From positions 2,522,304 through 2,586,303 of the forward strand of contig NZ_CP023540.1 of the NCBI RefSeq assembly GCF_003692615.1: a stretch of DNA of 64,000 nucleotides, in the 5' to 3' direction. The stretch comes from Chryseobacterium sp. 6424 (GTDB lineage Bacteria; Bacteroidota; Bacteroidia; Flavobacteriales; Weeksellaceae). The translations under genes and the position numbers were made by a program. The notes under the pieces were generated by a model. The model did no database searches, was not told where the DNA came from, and saw nothing but the letters and a program-made list of their open reading frames with translations. Shown here piece by piece: positions 17,196 to 25,669 of this stretch. How positions within the stretch are numbered: position 1 is the first letter of the stretch; each line of letters begins with the position of its first letter.

Positions 17196-19058
17196 TTATC
17201 TTCCTAAATAAATCAATAATACGTTAATATCGGCAGGAGAAACGCCGCTGATCCTGCTTGCTTGGGCAATGGTTTTAGGTTTAATCTTATTCAGTTTTTG
17301 CCGGGCTTCCGAGGACAGCGAGGAAATTTTACTGAAATCGAAATCTTCAGAAATCCTGATTGTTTCCAAACGGTTCAGTTTAGATACGTTCTCTTTTTCT
17401 TTCTCAATATAGCCTTTGTATTTTATATTGATCTCTGCCTGTTCCTTAACTTCAAATGGGAAATGTGCGGTTTTGTCCTTTATTAAGTCAATATTCTCAA
17501 GTTTTTCGAGAGTCATATTCGGGCGCGTCAGGATCTGAGCGGCACGATATGCCTGATCCACAGGTGAAGATTCGATTTCTGCCAAGATCGGGTTGATAAT
17601 TCCGGGTTTTAAAGAAGTTTCCTTCAAAATCTCTTCGAGTTCATTACTTCCGGAAATCTTTTTCTGAACTTTTTCCAATCGTTGATAATCGGCTAATCCT
17701 AATTTATGTGATTTTTCAGTCAAACGGATATCCGCGTTATCTTGTCTCAGTAACAAACGATACTCTGCACGTGAGGTAAACATACGGTAGGGTTCTTCCG
17801 TACCCTTCGTAATAAGGTCGTCAATCAGAACACCTATATAGGCTTCATCACGGTTTAATATAAATTCTTCCTTGCCATGAACTTTGTTGTGTGCGTTGAT
17901 ACCTGCCATCAATCCCTGTCCGGCTGCTTCTTCATAACCTGTAGTTCCGTTGATCTGGCCTGCAAAATATAGGTTGGAGATTAATTTCGTCTCTAAAGTA
18001 TGATAGAGTTGGGTAGGGGGGAAGTAATCGTACTCAATGGCGTATCCTGGGCGGAAAACTTTTACATTCTCGAAGCCTGGAATATGCTTCATCGCTTTAA
18101 TTTGCACATCTTCGGGTAGTGAAGAGCTGAAACCGTTCACATAAATTTCTACGGTTTGCCAGCCTTCGGGCTCTACGAATAACTGATGTCTCGTGCGTTC
18201 GGCAAACCGATTGACCTTATCTTCGATACTCGGGCAATAGCGTGGGCCAATGCTTTGTATGGTGCCGTTAAACATAGGACTTCTATCAAACCCTTCCCTT
18301 AAAATATCGTGCACCGTTTCATTTGTATAAACTATGTGACAGCTCCTTTGTTTGGTTAATTTTGGTGTATCAGTGTAAGAGAACTTTTGTGGATTAATGT
18401 CACCTTCCTGCTCTTCCATTTTACTGTAGTCTAAACTTCGACCGTCCACTCGCGGTGGAGTTCCGGTTTTCATTCGGCCAGCTTCAAAACCTAATGATAC
18501 TAACTGTTCTGTAATACCAAAAGCTTTCGGTTCGCCCATCCGTCCACCGCCAAGTTGTTTGTCACCAACATGTATGAGGCCGTTTAAGAAAGTGCCGTTT
18601 GTAAGAACGACGGATTTTCCCTGAATTTTAATTCCAAGGGAAGTAACTACACCTCTCACTTGATTATTTTCTATAACCAAGCTTTTTACCATATCCTGAA
18701 AAAAGTCAAGGTTTGGTGTATTTTCCAAAGCAAGACGCCATTCCTCAGCAAACAACATCCGGTCATTCTGGGTACGTGGCGACCACATGGCGGGTCCTTT
18801 GGAAAGGTTAAGCATCTTGAATTGTATCGCTGATATATCTGCGATAATGCCGGAGTAGCCTCCCATGGCATCAATTTCTCTTACAATTTGCCCCTTAGCG
18901 ATGCCTCCCATGGCCGGGTTACAAGACATTTGCCCAATGGTCTGCATATTCATGGTAATCAATAAAGTCTTTGATCCCATGTTGGCGGCAGCGGCAGCGG
19001 CTTCACAGCCAGCATGGCCAGCGCCTACTACTATTACGTCGTATTTTTCTAAAATCAT
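17196..19058 (-). CDS. mnmG: tRNA uridine-5-carboxymethylaminomethyl modification enzyme MnmG (GidA)
   Basis: 620 residues. With MnmE it installs cmnm5 on the wobble U34 of tRNAs, using FAD. The FAD-binding motif is VIVVGAGHAGCEAAAAAA at residues 8-25; SCNPAMGGIAKGQIVREI and GLYFAGQI-type segments follow. The GidA C-terminal domain ends with KTIAQASRISGVSPADINVL. mnmG is often origin-proximal, and here it is bracketed by two parS sites. It lies 9 bp after ybeY and is probably in the tdk-led operon. Confidence 0.98.
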   Translation of the reverse strand: MILEKYDVIVVGAGHAGCEAAAAAANMGSKTLLITMNMQTIGQMSCNPAMGGIAKGQIVREIDAMGGYSGIIADISAIQFKMLNLSKGPAMWSPRTQNDRMLFAEEWRLALENTPNLDFFQDMVKSLVIENNQVRGVVTSLGIKIQGKSVVLTNGTFLNGLIHVGDKQLGGGRMGEPKAFGITEQLVSLGFEAGRMKTGTPPRVDGRSLDYSKMEEQEGDINPQKFSYTDTPKLTKQRSCHIVYTNETVHDILREGFDRSPMFNGTIQSIGPRYCPSIEDKVNRFAERTRHQLFVEPEGWQTVEIYVNGFSSSLPEDVQIKAMKHIPGFENVKVFRPGYAIEYDYFPPTQLYHTLETKLISNLYFAGQINGTTGYEEAAGQGLMAGINAHNKVHGKEEFILNRDEAYIGVLIDDLITKGTEEPYRMFTSRAEYRLLLRQDNADIRLTEKSHKLGLADYQRLEKVQKKISGSNELEEILKETSLKPGIINPILAEIESSPVDQAYRAAQILTRPNMTLEKLENIDLIKDKTAHFPFEVKEQAEINIKYKGYIEKEKENVSKLNRLETIRISEDFDFSKISSLSSEARQKLNKIKPKTIAQASRISGVSPADINVLLIYLGR

Positions 19059-19067
19059 TAATTAATG

Positions 19068-19499
19068 CTAAGATGTTTCACGTGAAACATTAAAGTAAAT
19101 ATTTAAATAAAAATCTTCTTTGGCTCGCATTTCAGTATTTTCCTGAGCAGATTTATCCTTATACCCACAGAGGTGTAAAATACCATGTGCTAAGACCCTA
19201 AGTAATTCAGAATCATAATCCTTTTGCAAGGTTACAGTGTTCTCTGAAATGCGCGGCAAAGATACAAAAATATCACCGGAGATGGTATTGCCCTTCACAT
19301 AGTCGAAAGTAATGATGTCGGTATAATAATCGTGATCGAGAAAATCACGATTTACCTTCAGTAAATGCTCATCATCACAAAAGATATAATTCAGAGTGCC
19401 TAATTTTTTTTCTTCTGTAAGGATAATATTTTTAAGCCATGAAATAGTATCAGTCGGAAAATTTACTTCCTCGATATTTTCAAAAAAGAAATGTATCAT
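19068..19499 (-). CDS. ybeY: Endoribonuclease YbeY (rRNA maturation factor)
   Basis: 143 residues. YbeY is a zinc-dependent RNase acting in 16S rRNA 3' maturation and late ribosome quality control. The motif here is HGILHLCGYKDKS, so the canonical GYDH end that supplies the third zinc-binding His reads GYKDK; I recall this variant in other Bacteroidota. The last codons (NVSRET) are encoded within a perfect parS palindrome. It lies 2 bp from the patatin gene and 9 bp from mnmG. Confidence 0.92.
   Translation of the reverse strand: MIHFFFENIEEVNFPTDTISWLKNIILTEEKKLGTLNYIFCDDEHLLKVNRDFLDHDYYTDIITFDYVKGNTISGDIFVSLPRISENTVTLQKDYDSELLRVLAHGILHLCGYKDKSAQENTEMRAKEDFYLNIYFNVSRETS
19074..19089. promoter_or_regulatory. 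parS site, right (inside the 3' end of ybeY)
   Basis: A second exact TGTTTCACGTGAAACA, 1.9 kb from the first, across mnmG. It is read in frame as the end of YbeY (NVSRET), so the site is under both coding and binding constraint. Confidence 0.9.
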
Positions 19500-19501
19500 A
19501 A

Positions 19502-21664
19502 TTAAAACCAGTGTCCTAATATTACACTGAAGATGTTGTTTTGTCGGTTTACAGAACGGCTGTAATTTAATTTTATTTGTCCAAACGTAGATTTATAGCC
19601 TGCGGTAAAGCCATAGGAAGATTCTGAAACATGTAAGATATCGTCAACGCCAAGATCATTAAACATATTTGCCATATTAAATGACGCATCAACGAAATAG
19701 TTTTTATACACATTGTATTGTAAACTGTTCGATGCCGTAAGAAGGTTTTCTGAATCTAAAGCGCCAAACTGATACCCACCGAATTTTACAAAATTCCCCA
19801 AATTCTGCCCAAAAATTCCGCCAATCCGGTAAAGATAATATGGTGAAAGCGTTTCACCAATTGTGATGCCGCCGAATAAATGTAGCTGATAAGTGAGTTT
19901 CGGGCGAAGAGGAAAGTTCAACTGGGAGGTTATTTTAGCCTGAAATGTGCGGCCTTCTTGTTCTTCATTTAATAAATCCAACAGTTTACCTTCTACATTA
20001 AGTAAAATACCTTTCGTAGGGAAACTTTTATCATCTTGCGTATCACTTTTTATAAAGGCAAAGGCATTAAGTGAATGTGTAAAATTACTGTAAGATGACT
20101 GATCTATGGTTCTCGATTCAAAATAATCATAACTTAGACCTGCACCAATGGCATATTTATCGCGCCAAATCGATTGTATGAATGCTTCATTCCTTAACCA
20201 GTTCCATTCCGTAGAAAGGTTATCGTCAAGGTTTTTGAGGTCTAAAGACATCCCTGATGCATACACACCGAAGCCAGGGATATAACCATTATCAATGAAG
20301 TAATTGAGGTAATACCGTGGCTGATCGCCCACAACAATGTCTAATGAAACAATGGAATTACGGAATAATAATCTTTTACCAGTTACATTGAGCAACAAAC
20401 CGGTTTTTAGAATTTCGTCATAATGGAGGCCAAACTTCAGGAACAGCCTTGTATCATCTTCGGTAACATTTAGTTTAAGTAAATTTTTATCGTGTACCTG
20501 TAGAATATCGTAATTAATCAGTGTATAATTATTGGTCGCATACAGACGGTCTATCATACGGTTGATGTTTCCATAAGTTTGCAGCGAAGGTACACGCAGA
20601 TTCATCTTTCCCTGTACGTAATTTTCAGCGAAAATATGGTTGTTTTCTACTACCAGACTGTCAATTTTATACACATTAGAATATACGTTGTTGCTAGGCG
20701 CACGTAAGGTGATCCTTTCTCTTTTAGGTAATAAAGAAAGCGGCTTTACAAAGCGTTTTGCGGCAATAAACCCCGAATCCAAAATAGCGCGTTTATCTCC
20801 GTAACTGGTAGCGGAGAAACCGTTCAGATCTGGGCGGATACTAATATCTGTGTAATTGATCTGTCTTTTGGTTTCTGCCAGAATACCGAAATCAATAACC
20901 TGGTTAAGGATATCAATAGCGCTGGAGAGTTGCTCTCTTTTTGCAAGTCCCTGACTGAGATCCACACCGATTACAATATCTAAACCTTTATCTTTCAAAG
21001 GTTTTGATGGGTAATTGATCGTCATTGCACCATCGATATACAGAGAATCATTGATTTTTACAGGGTCCATCAACGAAGGGAACGCAGAGCTGGCCATGAT
21101 AGCACTTACCAGATCACCTTTCTCGAAGATTTCAGTCTTGCCACTTTCCAGATTGGTCGCTACACACATAAAAGGAATGGGCAACTTCGAGAAATCATCT
21201 ATGGTTGATACATTCTTAAAGAGTTCCTTTAGCAGATAGATGTTTTTTTGCCCTGTTGAGATGGCTTTTGGTAGTACATTCACCTTACCGTTTTTCACGG
21301 GCAGACTCAGGATGTATTTATCTACAGATTTGTTGAAAAATGTGGCCTCCTGACGGCTTTTTTCATTGGCTATGATGTTGTAGAAATCAATTTCCATCAC
21401 GATTTTCTCGATTTCTTCGCCGCTATATCCCGATGCGTAGAGTCCGCCAACAATGGCGCCCATGCTGGTACCAGAGATATAATCTATCTTGACCCCCAAT
21501 GAATCAATTAATTTTAAAACACCAATATGCGCAAAGCCTTTGGCACCACCGCCAGATAGTGAAAGCCCTATCTTTGGCCTTTTTGGGTTTCCAGGAACAT
21601 TTTGTGTCTGTGAATACACACAAACCGAACACAGGAAAATTATAAAAAGCCAAAGTTTTTTCAT
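19502..21664 (-). CDS. Patatin-like phospholipase with C-terminal outer-membrane barrel
   Basis: 720 residues. A signal peptide (about 1-18) precedes a patatin domain with the oxyanion motif SLSGGGAKGFAHIG, nucleophile GTSMGAIVGG and catalytic Asp in IDGAMT. A POTRA-like region follows from about residue 310. The C-terminal part is rich in alternating aromatic strands and ends in a terminal Phe (LGHWF), typical of an Omp85-type beta barrel. This is the type V-d-like layout of PlpD proteins. The last base of its stop-proximal partner overlaps the murF/alr gene by 1 bp. Confidence 0.88.
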   Translation of the reverse strand: MKKLWLFIIFLCSVCVYSQTQNVPGNPKRPKIGLSLSGGGAKGFAHIGVLKLIDSLGVKIDYISGTSMGAIVGGLYASGYSGEEIEKIVMEIDFYNIIANEKSRQEATFFNKSVDKYILSLPVKNGKVNVLPKAISTGQKNIYLLKELFKNVSTIDDFSKLPIPFMCVATNLESGKTEIFEKGDLVSAIMASSAFPSLMDPVKINDSLYIDGAMTINYPSKPLKDKGLDIVIGVDLSQGLAKREQLSSAIDILNQVIDFGILAETKRQINYTDISIRPDLNGFSATSYGDKRAILDSGFIAAKRFVKPLSLLPKRERITLRAPSNNVYSNVYKIDSLVVENNHIFAENYVQGKMNLRVPSLQTYGNINRMIDRLYATNNYTLINYDILQVHDKNLLKLNVTEDDTRLFLKFGLHYDEILKTGLLLNVTGKRLLFRNSIVSLDIVVGDQPRYYLNYFIDNGYIPGFGVYASGMSLDLKNLDDNLSTEWNWLRNEAFIQSIWRDKYAIGAGLSYDYFESRTIDQSSYSNFTHSLNAFAFIKSDTQDDKSFPTKGILLNVEGKLLDLLNEEQEGRTFQAKITSQLNFPLRPKLTYQLHLFGGITIGETLSPYYLYRIGGIFGQNLGNFVKFGGYQFGALDSENLLTASNSLQYNVYKNYFVDASFNMANMFNDLGVDDILHVSESSYGFTAGYKSTFGQIKLNYSRSVNRQNNIFSVILGHWF

Positions 21665-24102
21665 TAATCTTTAATGTAAACGCGCTTCACACGTCGTGAT
21701 ATGGAGGTAAGCACTTCGTAAGGGATGGTATTGCAATACGCCGAAAAATCCTCCAGCGAAGGATTTGAGTTGAAAATCACCACTTCGTCACCTTCATTGA
21801 TGTTGTCTTCACCAATCTCCACCATCATCATGTCCATACAGATCGTTCCCACAATCGGATAAAGTTTGCCATTGATGCCCACCTTTCCTACTTTATTCCC
21901 AATAAATCTTGGGATCCCATCGGCATAACCAACGGGCAGGGTAGCGATTCTGGTATCTTGCTGAGGTTTATATCTTCTGTTATAACTTACTGATTCATTA
22001 CGTTTTACCTCAGAAATCTGCGAAATGACCGTTTTAAAACGAACAACCGGCCTCAATTGCTTTTTGATTTCTATATCTGTTGACAAACCCATCATTCCGA
22101 TACCAATGCGGACCATATCGAACTGATGATCAGAAAAATATGTGATACCTGCACTATTCAGGATATGGCATATCGGTACATAACCAATCTCTTGGCATAG
22201 ATATGATGCATTATCATTGAATATTTTTATCTGCTCCAGCGTATAGGCATTTTCTGAAGGATCGTCCGCGCAAGAAAGGTGACTGAAGATGGAAGCCACC
22301 TTTAGCTCCATTTTCTCCAGATACTGCACAAGTTCAGGCAATTCATGGGTTTTAAAGCCGAGCCGATGCATCCCAGTCTCAAGTTTTATATGTATCGGAT
22401 AGTCTTTTTCAACACCTTTCTTAACGAGTTGCTCGTAAAATAAATTCAGTACACGGAAACTGTAAATTTCCGGTTCCAGTTGATAATCAATGATGCTTTC
22501 ATAACTGTGCTGTTCGGGATTCATGACCATAACAGGTACAGAAATACCATTTTTCCTTAAGGCTACGCCCTCATCAGCATAGGCAACCCCCAGATAATCA
22601 ATATGATGATGCTGGAGAAACTCTGCGATCTCGTAGCCTCCCAAACCATACGAATATGCTTTTACCATTGCCATCATTTTGGTAGATGGCTTCAGTAAAG
22701 ATTTGTGGATGTTGATGTTATGAATAATCGCGTTGAGATTCACTTCCAGGACGGTATCGTGTTTCTGCAATTCAAGATACCCTTTCAGACGGTCGGTACC
22801 AAACTTCCTTGCGCCTTTCAGTAAAATGATCTCGTTTTCAATTTGGTTAAGTAAATGACTGTCTATAAGTTCCTTAACATCAGAAAAAATATAAACCTTC
22901 CCATCAAACAGGTTCTTGTATTTTGTAATTTCTGTACCGATGAGGAATGTTCTGTTGAATTTCTGCTGGTTGGTAAGTTCCGACACTTGCTGATAAAGCT
23001 GTTCTTGGTTTTTACCATCCATAAAGTCCGTGATAATCAGGTTCTTATCAGGTTTATTATATTCCTGGATGAACTGGTAGGATATTTTAAGGGAATCTAG
23101 ATCAAGGTTATACGAATCATTAATTATCAAATTGTTACGTACACCATTTACACTTTCCAAGCGCATTTCAACCGCTTTCAAAGCGTTGATTTTTTCAATG
23201 ATCTTGGCTGTGCTGAATCCTAGCTTTTTCAGGGTAGTGATCACACATAAGACGTTATACAACGTGGCGTCATCACGTTGCTGCGCCTTCAGTTCAAATT
23301 CTTCATTGAAGCACGATATAACAAGATTTCCGTCATGGGAAGCATTTTTAATGAAGACATCATTGTGATTTTCAAAGCCATAAGATATTAATCCTTTACT
23401 GGAATATAGATCTCTTATAGATTTATAAACTAATGGATTATCACCATTGAATATAATAACTTCACTTCTCTCAAAAAGCATTATTTTTTCGTTGATAATT
23501 TCCTGCTGGTCTTTGAAATGTGATTCGTGTGCGGAACCAATATGCGTGAAAATACCGATCTGTGGCTGAAAGATATCTGCAAGTAACCGCATTTCACCTG
23601 GATGAGAAATACCGACTTCAAAGATGCCCATCTCATGCTTTTCATTGGCTTGCAACAATGAGATTGGAAGGCCAATTCGGGAATTGAAACTTTTTGGGCT
23701 TTTCACAATAGTATATTCATCAGACAGGCTCTGGTAAAGCCATTCTTTAACGATGGTTTTTCCGTTGCTGCCCGTAATACCGATGGTTTTGATGTTGAAA
23801 CTGTCAATATGGATTTTTGCAAGTGTTTGTAAAAACCTTACGGTATCATTTACCAGAATCCAAGTAATACCTTCATCATCAGATGTTTTTGTTTCGGATA
23901 TAATGATTTCAATACCTTTTTCAATGACCTCTGGAATGTATTTTTCCCCTGAGTTTTTCTTGGTATTAATCGCCAGGAAAGCCGTGTTTTTCGATGAAAA
24001 GATTATTCGACTGTCAAAAGCGATAGATTTGACAATTAGCTCACCGTTGCCAACCAGTTGTGCATCTGTCAACGCTGCGATTTGCTGGGCTGTATAGTTC
24101 AT
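21664..24102 (-). CDS. Bifunctional MurF / alanine racemase
   Basis: 812 residues fusing two cell-wall enzymes. The N-terminal half (about 1-440) is UDP-MurNAc-tripeptide:D-Ala-D-Ala ligase, with the ATP loop GITGSNGKTIVKEW near residue 107. The C-terminal half (about 450-812) is a PLP-dependent alanine racemase, with the lysine in MAMVKAYSYGLGGYE and the Tyr-containing MVRIGIGMMGL region. The fusion couples D-Ala supply to its use and is a known Bacteroidota arrangement. It overlaps tdk by 4 bp. Confidence 0.95.
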   Translation of the reverse strand: MNYTAQQIAALTDAQLVGNGELIVKSIAFDSRIIFSSKNTAFLAINTKKNSGEKYIPEVIEKGIEIIISETKTSDDEGITWILVNDTVRFLQTLAKIHIDSFNIKTIGITGSNGKTIVKEWLYQSLSDEYTIVKSPKSFNSRIGLPISLLQANEKHEMGIFEVGISHPGEMRLLADIFQPQIGIFTHIGSAHESHFKDQQEIINEKIMLFERSEVIIFNGDNPLVYKSIRDLYSSKGLISYGFENHNDVFIKNASHDGNLVISCFNEEFELKAQQRDDATLYNVLCVITTLKKLGFSTAKIIEKINALKAVEMRLESVNGVRNNLIINDSYNLDLDSLKISYQFIQEYNKPDKNLIITDFMDGKNQEQLYQQVSELTNQQKFNRTFLIGTEITKYKNLFDGKVYIFSDVKELIDSHLLNQIENEIILLKGARKFGTDRLKGYLELQKHDTVLEVNLNAIIHNINIHKSLLKPSTKMMAMVKAYSYGLGGYEIAEFLQHHHIDYLGVAYADEGVALRKNGISVPVMVMNPEQHSYESIIDYQLEPEIYSFRVLNLFYEQLVKKGVEKDYPIHIKLETGMHRLGFKTHELPELVQYLEKMELKVASIFSHLSCADDPSENAYTLEQIKIFNDNASYLCQEIGYVPICHILNSAGITYFSDHQFDMVRIGIGMMGLSTDIEIKKQLRPVVRFKTVISQISEVKRNESVSYNRRYKPQQDTRIATLPVGYADGIPRFIGNKVGKVGINGKLYPIVGTICMDMMMVEIGEDNINEGDEVVIFNSNPSLEDFSAYCNTIPYEVLTSISRRVKRVYIKD

Positions 24103-24680
24103 CGTTTCAGGAATTCTTCATTAAAGACTTTGCGGCTTACAGCTTCATAACTCTCGGTTTCTCCGAGTTGTACCAAATCATTTCCCGCCGAAATCCGCAT
24201 GGAATAGTTCGCCAGGTTACCGGTTCTTTTACAGATGGCGTGTACCTTTGTTACATATTCGGCGGTGGCCATCAGGTTGGGCATTGCACCAAAAGGGCGA
24301 CCTTTGAAATCCATATCCAAGCCAGCTATTACGACACGTATTCCGTTATTAGCCAATGTATTAGCTATTTCTACAATACTATTATCGAAAAACTGTGCTT
24401 CATCAATCCCTACCACATCACAGGTTGAACCCAACAGCAAGATTTCATTAGGACTGTCCACCGGGGTGCTTCGGATTTTGTTTTGATTATGCGATACAAC
24501 TTCTTCTTCAGCGTAGCGTGTATCAAGTTTTGGTTTGAAGATTTCTACGTTTTGCCCTGCCATTTCCGCACGCCGCAGCCTTCGGATTAACTCCTCGGTT
24601 TTTCCCGAAAACATTGAGCCGCAGATCACCTCCATCCAGCCGCTTTGTTTTGCGTGATTTATTGTGTTTTCTAAAAACAT
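24099..24680 (-). CDS. tdk: Thymidine kinase (type II)
   Basis: 193 residues. It phosphorylates thymidine in salvage. The P-loop is GSMFSGKTEELIRRL, with the DEAQFF Walker-B-like motif and the HAICKRTGNLANYSMRI lasso region. The zinc-binding cysteines usual in TK1-type enzymes are mostly absent: one Cys remains in the lasso region and the C-terminal CxxC is missing. I recall this in Bacteroidota homologues. It is the first gene of the leftward block, with a promoter box at 24710-24717. Confidence 0.95.
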   Translation of the reverse strand: MFLENTINHAKQSGWMEVICGSMFSGKTEELIRRLRRAEMAGQNVEIFKPKLDTRYAEEEVVSHNQNKIRSTPVDSPNEILLLGSTCDVVGIDEAQFFDNSIVEIANTLANNGIRVVIAGLDMDFKGRPFGAMPNLMATAEYVTKVHAICKRTGNLANYSMRISAGNDLVQLGETESYEAVSRKVFNEEFLKR

Positions 24681-24709
24681 TTGTTAATTTAGCCGTGATA
24701 TTTAGTCAC

Positions 24710-24717
24710 CAAAATTA
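24710..24717 (-). promoter_or_regulatory. Flavobacterial -7 box for tdk
   Basis: TAATTTTG on the minus strand, 30 bp before the tdk ATG. It probably drives the tdk-murF/alr-patatin-ybeY-mnmG block. Confidence 0.45.
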
Positions 24718-24739
24718 CGTTTTTTTAATAGATTTAATC

Positions 24740-25654
24740 ATGCAGAATCTCCTTGATCTTCAGCAGAAAATTTTTTTTGAAACCAAGGCCGTCTTAGAAA
24801 CGCTTTCAAAAATAAATTCACATGATGAGTTACTTACCAAACAAGACATGTTTGCTGAACTGGCGGAGCGTGTGGCTTTCCTTAAAATGCTTGACAAAAA
24901 CAAAGAGAGTCTGCAATTTACAGGCGCAGAACACATTGATAATCAATTGTTAAACCAGGAGAATTCTTTTAATAGTAGCAGTGATTTATTAAACGAATCA
25001 GGTTTCGAGGAGGAAGTTCTGTTCACTACAGAAATCAACGAGATGCATGATGAACAACCTTCGGAAGAATTCTCAGCCGATTTGGCACAACTAGAAGCTG
25101 AAGAGTTTAATGAAATCATCGAAGAAGTGCAGCAAGAGGTGGCCTATGAAGAAAAAGTAGCGCAGAAAGAACGTGAGGAACTGGAAGGCAGCGAACAGCG
25201 TGGTTCTATAATCGATATTGAAAAAAATTCAGTGTCTGACGAAAACGAGCATCCATCTGCGCATCCTGAAAAGAAATTCAAGCTGGCCCACATCAAAGGA
25301 CTTAAAGCCATGAAAGATCTTTTTGACAATGATCCGCTGGAAGAATTAAAAGATAATGACCCATCTGCAAACCCAGGAAGTTTGGTTAAAACAAATGTAC
25401 CAACCAATTTTATGGAGGCAGAAAAACGCAAACCTGAATTCAGGATTGACCTTAATGACAAAGTAGCTTTCACAAAAATGCTATTTAAAGGAAATGAAGC
25501 AGAACTTAAGAAGACCGTGGATAAGTTAAACTCATTCAATACGTTAGACGAGGCTAAAAATTATCTGAGCGAAGTGTATTATGACCGTGACTGGAAGAAA
25601 GCCGATGAATATGCCCAGCGCCTCTGGAGTTTGGTAGAGAGCAAATTTCTTTAA
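24740..25654 (+). CDS. Hypothetical protein with acidic linker
   Basis: 304 residues from the ATG at 24740; the longer in-frame start at 24614 would run deep into tdk on the other strand. An N-terminal helical region (about 1-55) is followed by a strongly acidic, probably disordered segment rich in Glu (about 75-190). A conserved-looking C-terminal part contains NDKVAFTKMLFKGNEAELK and EAKNYLSEVYYDRDWKKADE. No signal peptide or membrane helix is visible. I do not recognise a function. It lies 15 bp upstream of the MurC-like gene, so it may be co-transcribed with it. Confidence 0.75.
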   Translation: MQNLLDLQQKIFFETKAVLETLSKINSHDELLTKQDMFAELAERVAFLKMLDKNKESLQFTGAEHIDNQLLNQENSFNSSSDLLNESGFEEEVLFTTEINEMHDEQPSEEFSADLAQLEAEEFNEIIEEVQQEVAYEEKVAQKEREELEGSEQRGSIIDIEKNSVSDENEHPSAHPEKKFKLAHIKGLKAMKDLFDNDPLEELKDNDPSANPGSLVKTNVPTNFMEAEKRKPEFRIDLNDKVAFTKMLFKGNEAELKKTVDKLNSFNTLDEAKNYLSEVYYDRDWKKADEYAQRLWSLVESKFL

Positions 25655-25669
25655 AAATTAAAACAAAGC

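Noticed and set aside
25144..25539. Long antisense open frames, for example opposite the acidic hypothetical protein and at 60228-60659
   Set aside because: These are shadow frames of Glu/Ser-rich coding sequence. They have low-complexity Ser/Phe-rich translations and no independent start context.
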